The notes below the pieces were generated by a model. That model was not told the origin of the DNA, made no database searches, and saw only the letters and a list, made by a program, of their open reading frames with translations. Shown in pieces: positions 52,355-61,199 of a stretch of DNA of 64,000 bases; within the stretch, counting starts at the first letter, position 1, and the number at the start of each line of letters is the position of its first letter. The translations under genes and the position numbers were made by a program. Origin of the DNA: Firmicutes bacterium OM04-13BH (GTDB taxonomy: Bacteria; Bacillota; Clostridia; Lachnospirales; Lachnospiraceae); NCBI GenBank assembly GCA_003481745.1, contig QULP01000003.1, forward strand, positions 62,001 through 126,000. The letters run 5' to 3'.

Positions 52355-53707
52355 TTATTCCACCCTCCTAAGTCTTGCCATAAAAAATCCATCGCTCTTA
52401 TGGATTCCCGGAAGCATCTGTAAGTAGCCGTCTTTAGTTGTCTTACAGTGAAGTTCTTCGCAGATATAAGGCTCAATGCTTTCTAATTTATATGGATAGT
52501 TTGAAATAAACCAGGCAATATTTCCTGTATTTTCTTCTTTGGTAATCGTACAGGTACTGTAAATCAGAACACCCCCCGGTTTTACATAGCAGGCTGCTTT
52601 TTCCAGAATTTCTCTTTGAAGTGGAACTAAGGATTTGATTTTTTCCAAAGTCATATTGTATTTAATATCTTTCTTTCTGCCGATTACTCCAAGCCCCGAG
52701 CATGGAACATCTGCAATGACAACATCCGCCTGATCCATGATAGAAGAGTCAAATACCGTCGCATCTTTTACACTTGCTTCGATATTATGAAATCCCATGC
52801 GGGTGACATTTTCCTGAATCAATTCTACTTTTTTCTGACTGACATCTCTGGAACTCACCTTGCCTGTTCCATTTAATTTGTCTGCCACCGCAAGGGTCTT
52901 TCCTCCTGGGGCAGCACACAAATCCACTACAAAATCTCCTGCTTTTATGCCGGCAATTTCAGCAACCAGCATGGAACTGACATCCTGAACCTGTATTTTT
53001 CCGGCACGAAATGCTTCTAACGCCGGAAGATAATCATATCCGCTTAAATAATACGCATTTTCCAGATAAGGAGCTTTTTCTACCTGTATCCCTTCTGATT
53101 TTAAGCTTTCCAGTACTTCTTCTTTATTAATCTCAGACTTGCGGATCCGCACGGTAAGCGGTCTCTCCTGCATAAAAGAAGCCAAAATCTTCTCGGTTTT
53201 TTCAAATCCAAACTGTTTTAAAAACTTTTCTGCCATCCATTCCGGTACAGAATATTCAATCGAAAGATATTCTTTCTCATTTGATTTTTCCGGGAATACA
53301 ATACTCTTTCGCCTTCTTGCCATTTGTCTGAGTACACCATTGATAAAACCCGTCAGATTATAGAATCCTTTTTTTCTGGTTAATTTAACTGCTTCATCAC
53401 AAACTGCATTATCCGGAATCGAATCCATAAAAAACATCTGATAGACACTGCTTCTTAAAATTTCGCGAATCACCGGTTTCATCTTTTCGACTTTAATCTT
53501 TGAAAACTGATTAATCATATAATCGATTTTAATCTGATTCTCCTGTGTGCCCTCACAGACTCTTGTAATAAATGCTCTTTCCTGTTTTTCCAAATACTGG
53601 TATTTTTCCAGTGTATTGCGGATTGCAATATGTCCATACTGACCTTCTTTATTAATTTCAAGCAATGTCTGCAATACCAATTCTCTCGTATTTACCTGAA
53701 CCACCAT
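52355..53707 (-). CDS. rsmB: 16S rRNA (cytosine-967 C5)-methyltransferase RsmB
   Basis: A 450-residue enzyme with an N-terminal NusB-like RNA-binding domain (about 5-130) and a C-terminal Rossmann methyltransferase. The SAM loop is VVDLCAAPGGKTLAVAD; the two catalytic cysteines are in ADVPCSGLGV and YSTCTITKEEN. The start lies 1 bp after the fmt stop, so translation is probably coupled. Confidence 0.95.
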   Translation of the reverse strand: MVVQVNTRELVLQTLLEINKEGQYGHIAIRNTLEKYQYLEKQERAFITRVCEGTQENQIKIDYMINQFSKIKVEKMKPVIREILRSSVYQMFFMDSIPDNAVCDEAVKLTRKKGFYNLTGFINGVLRQMARRRKSIVFPEKSNEKEYLSIEYSVPEWMAEKFLKQFGFEKTEKILASFMQERPLTVRIRKSEINKEEVLESLKSEGIQVEKAPYLENAYYLSGYDYLPALEAFRAGKIQVQDVSSMLVAEIAGIKAGDFVVDLCAAPGGKTLAVADKLNGTGKVSSRDVSQKKVELIQENVTRMGFHNIEASVKDATVFDSSIMDQADVVIADVPCSGLGVIGRKKDIKYNMTLEKIKSLVPLQREILEKAACYVKPGGVLIYSTCTITKEENTGNIAWFISNYPYKLESIEPYICEELHCKTTKDGYLQMLPGIHKSDGFFMARLRRVE

Positions 53708-53708
53708 T

Positions 53709-54653
53709 CTACTTATCCCCTAATGTCAAACCTGTATCCACCGGGTATCCACGAAGAAAAGAAGCCGTATCCATACGTTTTTTTCCTTCCAATTGTAATT
53801 CTTTGATATTTAAACAGCCCTCTTTTGTCTGAACAAGAAGTCCATTCTTATCTGCACGCAGAATCTGTCCTGTCTGTGCCTCATCCGCTTCTGATTTTTC
53901 TAATACTTCAGCACTCCAGATTTTTAAATTTTTTCCATTCATACTGGTATATGCACTCGGCCATGGATTTAATCCACGTACTAATTGTTCAATCTCCTTT
54001 GCCGGACGATTCCAGTCAATTTTCCCCATCTGCTTACTAATCATTTTCGCATAAGGTGTAGTACTTTCTTCCGGCTGAGGAATGCGCCCTGCCACTCCCG
54101 CTTCTAAATCAGCCATTACTTTTACACAGAGTTTTGCTCCGGCAATACTTAATTTATCAAACAGACTTCCACCGGTTTCTTCTTTTTCAATCGGTACAAC
54201 CACTTTATCAATCATATCACCGGTATCCAGTCCCTCATCCATCTGCATAATGGTAACACCAGATTCCTTATCGCCATTAATGACAGCCCACTGAATCGGA
54301 GCTGCTCCTCGATAGGCAGGCAGCAAGGATGCATGTACATTGATGCATCCATATTTTGGAAGTTCTAAGATTTCTTTTGAAATAATCTGTCCAAACGCAG
54401 CTACCACAATGATATCCGGTGCAATTCCTTCTAACACTTTCACAAACTCTTCTGCTCTTACTTTTAATGGCTGATAGACCGGAATTGCATATTTTAATGC
54501 GGCTTCTTTTACAGGCGTCGGCATTAAAGTCTTTCCTCTGCCCTTTGGTTTGTCCGGCTGAGTGACAACTGCCGCCACCTCATGTCCTGCTTTTACGATC
54601 TCTTCCAATGTTCCGACTGCAAAATCAGGTGTTCCCATGAAAACAACTTTCAT
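53709..54653 (-). CDS. fmt: Methionyl-tRNA formyltransferase
   Basis: A 314-residue enzyme formylating initiator Met-tRNA with 10-formyl-THF. The catalytic motif is NVHASLLPAYRGAAPIQWAVINGD (residues of the N/H/D triad), with MQMDEGLDTGDMI after it and an OB-fold C-terminal domain (about 205-310). It starts 2 bp after the def stop, the usual def-fmt pairing. Confidence 0.96.
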   Translation of the reverse strand: MKVVFMGTPDFAVGTLEEIVKAGHEVAAVVTQPDKPKGRGKTLMPTPVKEAALKYAIPVYQPLKVRAEEFVKVLEGIAPDIIVVAAFGQIISKEILELPKYGCINVHASLLPAYRGAAPIQWAVINGDKESGVTIMQMDEGLDTGDMIDKVVVPIEKEETGGSLFDKLSIAGAKLCVKVMADLEAGVAGRIPQPEESTTPYAKMISKQMGKIDWNRPAKEIEQLVRGLNPWPSAYTSMNGKNLKIWSAEVLEKSEADEAQTGQILRADKNGLLVQTKEGCLNIKELQLEGKKRMDTASFLRGYPVDTGLTLGDK

Positions 54654-54655
54654 TC

Positions 54656-55138
54656 CTATTCTTCCTCCTCGTAATTTACACGGTGCAGTTCCCCTTCCAC
54701 CAGTTCTGTATACAGTTTTCCATGTAAATGGTCTGTCTCATGACAGATAGCTCTGGCTAAAAGTTCTGTTCCTTCTAAAATAAATTCTTCCATATTTTCA
54801 TCATAAGCTTTTACTTTTACATAGTCCGGTCTTGTCACTACACCTGACATGCCCGGTACACTTAAACAACCTTCTTCTCCTGTCTGACTGCCAGATGTTT
54901 CAAGAATTTCCGGATTAATTAATACATACAATCCTTCTCCGTCTGCACTGGTATCAATGACAACAATCTGTTTTAACACTCCTACCTGTGGTGCAGCAAG
55001 ACCAACTCCGTTTGCGTCATACATGGTCTCTATCATATCTTCGATTAAATCACGGATTTTTGGTGTTACCTCATCTACTTTTCTGCATTCTTTTTCTAAA
55101 ATGGTATCTCCCTGCACTCTAATTTGTCTTAATGCCAT
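54656..55138 (-). CDS. def: Peptide deformylase
   Basis: A 160-residue metalloenzyme removing the N-formyl group. Motif 1 is GVGLAAPQVG, motif 2 is EEGCLSVPG (metal Cys) and motif 3 is ICHETDHLHGKLY (metal His residues and catalytic Glu). I chose ATG 55138 with GAGGAG 10 nt upstream and the normal N-terminus MALRQIRVQGD. It lies 74 bp after priA. Confidence 0.95.
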   Translation of the reverse strand: MALRQIRVQGDTILEKECRKVDEVTPKIRDLIEDMIETMYDANGVGLAAPQVGVLKQIVVIDTSADGEGLYVLINPEILETSGSQTGEEGCLSVPGMSGVVTRPDYVKVKAYDENMEEFILEGTELLARAICHETDHLHGKLYTELVEGELHRVNYEEEE

Positions 55139-55212
55139 GTCTTTCTTACTCCTCTTTTCATTCAATCTCTTACTCTACTGCCTGCGAATTACGTCGCTGT
55201 ACAACAATTCAA

Positions 55213-57435
55213 TTAATTCATATCAAACTGGATATAAATCTTTTCAAAGCCTTTATTAATCTGAATATAGCGTTCCAGTCTTTCCATAATTTTAATCAAG
55301 ATTTCTTTATTTCCATGCCGCAGATGCAGTACCATACGGTACATGTCTTGTATTTTAGAAATACTCTGCGGTGCCGGTCCTACGATTAATAAATCATTTT
55401 TCTTATAAATACTTTCAATATATTTTCGGCAGTAGGTTAATCCCTCCAAAAGCAAGGCTTCCTCTGCCGAGCTGCCCGAAATCGTCAGCATTGATTTTGC
55501 CGGAGGATACCCCATCAAACTGCGATAAACGATTTCCTGTTCAAAAAACTGTTCATAATTTTGTCTGGCCGAAGTCACAATACTATAATGTTCCGGCTGA
55601 TACGTCTGAATCACCGCTTCCCCTGCAAATCTGCCACGCCCTGCACGCCCAACTGCCTGTGTAAGAAGCTGAAATGTACGTTCGGAAGCCCTGTAATCTC
55701 CTACGTTTAAAGACAAATCTGCCGCAATCACTCCAACCAGCGTTACATTTGGAAAATCATGACCTTTTACAATCATCTGCGTTCCAATTAAAATATCTGC
55801 TTCCTGTGCCAAAAACGCAGATAAGATCTTCTCATGGTCGTCTTTTCTTCTTGTCGTATCGGCATCCATCCGAAGGATCCGCGCTTTTGGAAAGAACAGA
55901 TGCGCCTGTTCTTCTATCTGCTGTGTTCCTGCTTTAAAACCTCCAATATAAGGCGAACCACAGGAGGGACATTCTTTTACATTCGGAATCGTATATCCGC
56001 AGTAATGACAAATCAGTTTTCCATTCCTGTGAGACGTCAGGGACACATCACAATGCGGACATTTCATTACATGCCCGCATGCCCGACAACTCACAAATCC
56101 GGTATAACCTCTTCGGTTTAAAAACAGCATCACCTGCTGCTTCTTTTCAAGCCGTTCTTTTATCTTTTCCTGTAAACTCTGACTGAATACAGAGCGGTTT
56201 CCCGCCTTTAATTCCTCTGCCAGATTTACAATCGTCACATCGGGCATCACCTGATTTTGATAGCGGGACTTTAATGTAACAAGCAGATACTCTCCTTTTC
56301 TTGCACGTTCGTAAGACTCTATTGTCGGTGTCGCTGAACCCATAACAACATTTGCCTTTTCTTGTCTGGCTCTCTCGATTGCGGTCTCTCTTGCGTGATA
56401 ACACGGAGTTTTCTCACTCTTATAAGAGGATTCCTGTTCTTCATCAATTACAATTAATCCAAGATTTGGAAATGGTGTAAATAAAGCAGAACGAGGTCCT
56501 ACAATAATTGAAATCTCTCCATTTTTCGCCCGCTCCATCTGATCATAACGCTCTCCTGCTGAAAGTCTCGAATGTAAAAAAGACACACACTCTCCAAAGC
56601 AGGCACGGAAACGCTCCACTGTCTGATACGTCAGTGCAATCTCAGGAATCAGTACAATTGCCTGCTTTCCTTCCCGAAGTATCGTTTCTATCAGCTTCAT
56701 ATAAACTTCTGTTTTTCCGCTTCCTGTCACTCCATAAAGCAGAACCGGACGATGAAAAGGACTTTCCCACTCTTCTAAAATCTCAAGTACCGCCCTGTCT
56801 TGTTCTTCATTTAACTGTTTTTGAACGGTTTTCGTTTCTTTTCGATGCACAGGATCACGATATACTTTCTGATTTTCAATCTGAATGATACCACTTTCTT
56901 CTATTTTTTTGATTCCGGCACCGGAAAGTTTTAAATTTCCCGTTGCCTCGGTATAAGAAAGTACTCCTTTTAAAAGCAGTGCTTCTAACAGCCTTGCCTT
57001 TGCCTTATAGTGTTTTCTTTCCCATTCTTCTAACAGCGCTTTCGCTTCTTCCGGTTCAATTTTAAGGCAAATGGTTCTGGTTTCCTTCTGCTGTTTTTTT
57101 TCTTTTACCGGAAGTACGGTTTTTAATGCCTGATTCATCGTACAGCCGTACTCCCTGCTCATCCATCCTGCCAGTCCGATTAATTTTGATTCAATTTCAA
57201 TTCCTTTTTCCCATATCTTTGAAACAGGTTTGATTTTGCTTTCTTCTATCTTCGGCTTATCTGAAATCCCAATCACATAACCACTGATGGTTCGGCTTCC
57301 TTTTCCAAAGGGCACTTCTACTTTTGTACCTGTTTTTATAATTCCAAGTAAATTTTGCGGAATTTCATACTGAAACGTCCGGTCCAATTTTTCCTGTGAA
57401 ATATCTACAATAATATCTGCATACCATTTTTTCAT
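55213..57435 (-). CDS. priA: Primosomal replication restart helicase PriA
   Basis: A 740-residue DEAD-like 3'-5' helicase that reloads replisomes at stalled forks. An N-terminal DNA-binding domain precedes Walker A YGVTGSGKTEVY and Walker B LIVIDEEQESSYK; the zinc region has CRACGHVMKCPHC and CHYCG...CPSCG pairs; helicase motifs V/VI are IGTQMIVKGHDFPNVTLVG and QAVGRAGRG. The ribosome binding site is weak. It lies 16 bp after murE. Confidence 0.95.
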   Translation of the reverse strand: MKKWYADIIVDISQEKLDRTFQYEIPQNLLGIIKTGTKVEVPFGKGSRTISGYVIGISDKPKIEESKIKPVSKIWEKGIEIESKLIGLAGWMSREYGCTMNQALKTVLPVKEKKQQKETRTICLKIEPEEAKALLEEWERKHYKAKARLLEALLLKGVLSYTEATGNLKLSGAGIKKIEESGIIQIENQKVYRDPVHRKETKTVQKQLNEEQDRAVLEILEEWESPFHRPVLLYGVTGSGKTEVYMKLIETILREGKQAIVLIPEIALTYQTVERFRACFGECVSFLHSRLSAGERYDQMERAKNGEISIIVGPRSALFTPFPNLGLIVIDEEQESSYKSEKTPCYHARETAIERARQEKANVVMGSATPTIESYERARKGEYLLVTLKSRYQNQVMPDVTIVNLAEELKAGNRSVFSQSLQEKIKERLEKKQQVMLFLNRRGYTGFVSCRACGHVMKCPHCDVSLTSHRNGKLICHYCGYTIPNVKECPSCGSPYIGGFKAGTQQIEEQAHLFFPKARILRMDADTTRRKDDHEKILSAFLAQEADILIGTQMIVKGHDFPNVTLVGVIAADLSLNVGDYRASERTFQLLTQAVGRAGRGRFAGEAVIQTYQPEHYSIVTSARQNYEQFFEQEIVYRSLMGYPPAKSMLTISGSSAEEALLLEGLTYCRKYIESIYKKNDLLIVGPAPQSISKIQDMYRMVLHLRHGNKEILIKIMERLERYIQINKGFEKIYIQFDMN

Positions 57436-57451
57436 CTATTTTCTGCTGATT

Positions 57452-58912
57452 CTATTTCCCTGCAAGGATATCACGGATTAAATCACGCTCATCCATCGGA
57501 TATTTCTTTCCTTTAATTTCCTGATAGTCCTCATGACCTTTGCCGGCAAGTACAATAACATCACCTGGCTGTCCATTGTGAATCGCATAAGCAATTGCTT
57601 CTTTACGGTCAATGATTTCCACGTATTTTCCATCTGTCTTTCCGATTCCGATTTTGATATCATCGATAATTGCCTGTGGCTCTTCATTTCTTGGATTATC
57701 TGAAGTAATAATAGTCAAATCCGCCAGTTTTCCGGATACCTCGCCCATTTCATAACGGCGCAGCTTGGAACGGTTTCCTCCACATCCAAAGAGGCACACC
57801 AGACGTTTTGGTTTATATTCTTTTAATGTTGTCAAAAGACTTTCAAGACTCATCGCATTATGAGCATAATCAATCATCAGTGTAAATTCATCGGATACCT
57901 TTACCATCTCAATACGACCTTTTACTTTTGCAGCTCTTAAGGCTTTCTGAATATTCTCCTCGGAAACTCCAAAATGACGGCAAATTGCGATTGCTGTCAA
58001 AGAATTATAGACACTAAATTTTCCGGGCAAGTCGATTTCAACCGGGAAATCCATCAATCCCTGTACTTCATAGTCAATTCCAAGCACACCTTTTCCAGTC
58101 ACTAATTTTAAATCTTTTGCCCATAAATCTGCATTGTCATGCAAACCATAAGTTTCTACCGTACAGGTATGTCCTTCCAATACTTGCTGTACATGTTCAT
58201 CATCGGCATTTACAATTCCAACTTTACACTGTTTAAATAACAATCCTTTGCAATGCAGATAATCATCAAAATCTTTATGCTCATTTGGTCCGATATGATC
58301 CGGTTCAATATTTGTAAAGATACCAAAATCAAATACAAAACCTGCGGTTCTGTGAAGCATCAAACCCTGTGAGGAAACTTCCATCACAACACAGTCACAG
58401 CCTGCCTCTGCCATTTTTGCAAAATATTCCTGCACAATATAAGACTCCGGAGTAGTGTTCGCAGCCGGAATGACTTCATCTCCGATAATTGCCTCAATTG
58501 TACCGATTAATCCGACTTTATATCCCGCATTTTCAAGAATAGATTTTACCAGATAAGTAGTGGTTGTCTTTCCTTTTGTTCCGGTAATACCGATGACTTT
58601 CATTTTTTCGGCCGGATGTCCAAACCATGCTGCTGAAATACATGCCATCGCATAACGGGTATTTTCCACACGGATAACGGTAACTTCTTCCGGCACTTCT
58701 ACTTCATCCTGAACGACAAGTACTGTCGCACCTTTTTCTACAACTTCTTTTGCATATTTATGTCCATCAGACACTGCGCCTTTAATACATAAAAATAAAG
58801 AATCCGGTGTCACTTTTCTTGAATCATAAACAACACTCTTGATTTCTTTGTCCAGACCTCCCTGAACACATGTATATTCAATCTGTTCTAATAATTGTGA
58901 TAGCTTCATCAT
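57452..58912 (-). CDS. murE: UDP-MurNAc-L-Ala-D-Glu: meso-diaminopimelate ligase MurE
   Basis: A 486-residue Mur ligase adding the third stem-peptide residue. The ATP loop is GITGTKGKTTTTYLV; the central motif is FTNIEPDHIGPNEH; substrate specificity is indicated by ITSDNPRNEEP, where DNPR is the meso-DAP signature, unlike DDPN/DNPA of lysine-adding enzymes. This suggests a meso-DAP peptidoglycan. Two adjacent ATGs follow AAAGGAG; I kept the first. It heads the long gene run to thiN. Confidence 0.93.
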   Translation of the reverse strand: MMKLSQLLEQIEYTCVQGGLDKEIKSVVYDSRKVTPDSLFLCIKGAVSDGHKYAKEVVEKGATVLVVQDEVEVPEEVTVIRVENTRYAMACISAAWFGHPAEKMKVIGITGTKGKTTTTYLVKSILENAGYKVGLIGTIEAIIGDEVIPAANTTPESYIVQEYFAKMAEAGCDCVVMEVSSQGLMLHRTAGFVFDFGIFTNIEPDHIGPNEHKDFDDYLHCKGLLFKQCKVGIVNADDEHVQQVLEGHTCTVETYGLHDNADLWAKDLKLVTGKGVLGIDYEVQGLMDFPVEIDLPGKFSVYNSLTAIAICRHFGVSEENIQKALRAAKVKGRIEMVKVSDEFTLMIDYAHNAMSLESLLTTLKEYKPKRLVCLFGCGGNRSKLRRYEMGEVSGKLADLTIITSDNPRNEEPQAIIDDIKIGIGKTDGKYVEIIDRKEAIAYAIHNGQPGDVIVLAGKGHEDYQEIKGKKYPMDERDLIRDILAGK

Positions 58913-58999
58913 TTTCTATCTCTCCTTTCAAAAGGATTTTTATTTCTGGTATGGTATATAGGATAACATAAACCGTACTTCTTAAGCAAGTCACATAGC

Positions 59000-59046
59000 A
59001 AAAAGAAAGCCATCCCCTTTTTAACCTTCGGAGATGGTCTTTTCTT
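59000..59046 (-). terminator. Intrinsic terminator of the carbamate kinase gene
   Basis: On the minus strand AAAGACCATC pairs with GATGGCTTT (one bulge) and is followed by CTTTTTGC, 17 bp after the gene. Confidence 0.65.
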
Positions 59047-59062
59047 TTTACTGCAAAAAGTT

Positions 59063-59992
59063 TTACTCAATAACTGTACCGGTCTTTCCAAGGAAACCGT
59101 CTTTTGCCCGGTCAATCGAGGTAATCACTGCTTTTCTTCCTGCTTTTTTCTCTACAAAGCTGACAGCTGCTTCAACTTTTGGAAGCATTGTAGATGCCCC
59201 AAACTGATTTTCCTGCATATATTTCTTTGCAGTTTTAACATCCATTTTTTCAATCTTCTCTTCTTTATCTGACTGATAATTTAAAGAAACTTTCTCAACG
59301 CTTGTAAGGATTAAAAGTTCCTCAGCATCTAAGAGCTCTGCCAGTTTTCCACTAACCAGGTCTTTTTCAATTACTGCACTTGCTCCATTTAAAGATGCCT
59401 GCTGTTCTAAGACCGGAATTCCACCGCCTCCACAGGCAATTACAATCTGACCTGCATCGGAGAGTGTACGGATTGCATCAATTTCTACTACGTCCTGTGG
59501 TTTTGGAGCTGCTACAATTCGTCTGTAACCGCCCTCTACTTTTGTGACATAGTTCCCTTTCTGTTCTTCAAGTTCTGCTTCCTCTTCTGTCAAAACTCGT
59601 CCAATGACTTTCACCGGTTCATGGAACGCATCATCATACGGGTCAACTGTGACCTGTGTAATAATTGTGCTGACCGGCTTAAAAATACCACGTCGAAGCA
59701 GTTCTGCACGGATTGCATTTTGAATATCATATCCAATATATCCCTGGCTCATCGCTGAGCAAACAGACATTGGAACTGCGGTATAGTCTGAATGTACCTT
59801 TCCAAATTCATTCATTGCGGTATGAATCATACCAACCTGTGGTGCGTTACTGTGAGTGATAACCAGCTCTGCACCTGCTTCTACTAAATCTGCGATAATC
59901 GCAGCGGTTTTCTTTACTGCACTTTTCTGTTCCGGTAATGTAGTACCTAATGCCTTGTGTCCTAATGCAACTACTACTTTCTTCTTTGCCAT
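59063..59992 (-). CDS. Carbamate kinase family protein, divergent
   Basis: A 309-residue amino-acid-kinase-fold protein. The C-terminal half is canonical (VIACGGGGIPVLEQ, AVIEKDLVSGKLAELLDAEELLILTSVEKV, GSMxPK-like GASTMLPKVEAA). The N-terminal active-site loops differ from ordinary ArcC: ALGHKAL replaces ALGGNAL and THSNAPQVG replaces THGNGPQVG. It belongs to a variant subgroup that may still make ATP from carbamoyl phosphate or use another substrate. No arginine deiminase or carbamoyltransferase gene is adjacent. It has its own promoter and terminator. Confidence 0.8.
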   Translation of the reverse strand: MAKKKVVVALGHKALGTTLPEQKSAVKKTAAIIADLVEAGAELVITHSNAPQVGMIHTAMNEFGKVHSDYTAVPMSVCSAMSQGYIGYDIQNAIRAELLRRGIFKPVSTIITQVTVDPYDDAFHEPVKVIGRVLTEEEAELEEQKGNYVTKVEGGYRRIVAAPKPQDVVEIDAIRTLSDAGQIVIACGGGGIPVLEQQASLNGASAVIEKDLVSGKLAELLDAEELLILTSVEKVSLNYQSDKEEKIEKMDVKTAKKYMQENQFGASTMLPKVEAAVSFVEKKAGRKAVITSIDRAKDGFLGKTGTVIE

Positions 59993-60033
59993 AAAATAAG
60001 TACCCCTTTCCCTCTGATGCTTTTAATACTTCT

Positions 60034-60062
60034 ATTTTACCTCTCTTTAGCCATTTATGCAA
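60034..60062 (-). promoter_or_regulatory. Promoter for the carbamate kinase gene
   Basis: TTGCAT (60057-60062) and TAAAAT (60034-60039) are 17 bp apart on the minus strand. Confidence 0.55.
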
Positions 60063-60109
60063 GCAAGATATCACTTTAATCTATATGGAACGAAGTTTTA
60101 TGTGGAATG

Positions 60110-60141
60110 AAAAAAACCGATGCGCAAGCACCGGTTTTTTT
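60110..60141. terminator. Bidirectional intrinsic terminator downstream of uppP
   Basis: ACCGATGC/GCACCGGT around loop GCAA is flanked by A7 and T7. It lies about 140 bp after the uppP stop on the minus strand. Confidence 0.7.
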
Positions 60142-60153
60142 ACTTGAGGGGGG

Positions 60154-60180
60154 AGATAGTGAGTGGTTCATCAACTATCT
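60154..60180. repeat. Inverted repeat downstream of uppP
   Basis: AGATAGT (60154-60160) and ACTATCT (60174-60180) are exact complements around 13 bp. The surrounding 288-bp gap holds no gene that I can see. Confidence 0.5.
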
Positions 60181-60280
60181 GAAACCTATTATAAAGATAA
60201 ATTGTGATAAAATTATGTCCGTTTTATAAAAAAACAAGAAACTATCTTAACAAACCTTAAATGAATCAGAAAAATATTGA

Positions 60281-61123
60281 TTATCGAAAGAGTGAAAAGA
60301 ATAATAACACTACAATACCGAGGGCAATTCGATACCACCCGAATACTTTAAAGTCATGTTTTTTAATATATCCCATCAGGAATTTAATTGCCAGAATTGA
60401 AACCACAAAAGAAACTAAAGTTCCGACAATCAGAATTATGGCTTCTGTTCCAGTGAAATTCAGACCAAATTTTACGAGTTTTAATAAGCTTGCACCAAAC
60501 ATGGTCGGAATTGCAAGGAAGAAAGTATATTCTGCGGCAACTGTTCTTGAAGTTCCAAGCAGAATTCCTCCGATGATAGTTGCCCCGGAACGGGATGTTC
60601 CGGGAATGACTGCTAAAAGCTGGAATACTCCAATTAAAAATGCAGTCTTCCATCCGATTTCTACAACAGAATTGATAGAAGCCGTTCTCTTCTTATTGTA
60701 ATTTTCGATTAGAATAAAAAAGATACCATAGACAATCAGCATAATCGAAACAACCAGATAGTTATTAAAATGTGCTTCAATAAAATCATTAAACGGCAGA
60801 CCGATTACGATGGACGGAATACAGGAAACTACGATTTTAAACCACATAATCATTTTATCGGTTTTTACATAGCGTTCCAGTGCGCCCTTTGCCTTTTTCT
60901 GATTCTGGAACGGCCATAACTCTTTAAAATACAATACTACGACCGCCATGATTGCTCCAAGCTGAATAACAACCATGAACATTTCCCAAAATGCTTCACT
61001 TACATTTAATTTGATAAATTCCTCTACTAAAATCAGATGTCCGGTACTACTGACCGGAAGCCACTCGGTAATTCCCTCGACAATTCCCAGAAAAATAACC
61101 TTGAGTAATTCAATAAAATCCAT
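60281..61123 (-). CDS. uppP: Undecaprenyl-diphosphatase UppP (BacA)
   Basis: A 280-residue membrane enzyme recycling the undecaprenyl carrier; overproduction gives bacitracin resistance in other bacteria. Motif 1 is [17 protein letters not shown] with the two catalytic Glu residues, and motif 2 is [11 protein letters not shown]. About eight transmembrane helices are predicted. I chose ATG 61123 with AAAGGAG 6 nt upstream; a longer frame to 61168 runs back into the carB terminator. Confidence 0.95.
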   Translation of the reverse strand: MDFIELLKVIFLGIVEGITEWLPVSSTGHLILVEEFIKLNVSEAFWEMFMVVIQLGAIMAVVVLYFKELWPFQNQKKAKGALERYVKTDKMIMWFKIVVSCIPSIVIGLPFNDFIEAHFNNYLVVSIMLIVYGIFFILIENYNKKRTASINSVVEIGWKTAFLIGVFQLLAVIPGTSRSGATIIGGILLGTSRTVAAEYTFFLAIPTMFGASLLKLVKFGLNFTGTEAIILIVGTLVSFVVSILAIKFLMGYIKKHDFKVFGWYRIALGIVVLLFFSLFR

Positions 61124-61144
61124 TGATGTCTCCTTTAAAATCAG

Positions 61145-61178
61145 AAAAGCGGATTGCCAATTTTCCACAATCCGCTTC
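61145..61178 (-). terminator. Intrinsic terminator of carB
   Basis: AAGCGGATTG/CAATCCGCTT forms a 10-bp perfect stem followed by TTCTGATTTT on the minus strand, 22 bp after carB. Confidence 0.8.
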
Positions 61179-61199
61179 TTCTTTCTAATTCTGCACTGT

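Noticed and set aside
58909..59115. 68-codon frame between the carbamate kinase gene and murE
   Set aside because: It spans the terminator of the upstream gene and the murE promoter region, and shows no protein-like composition.
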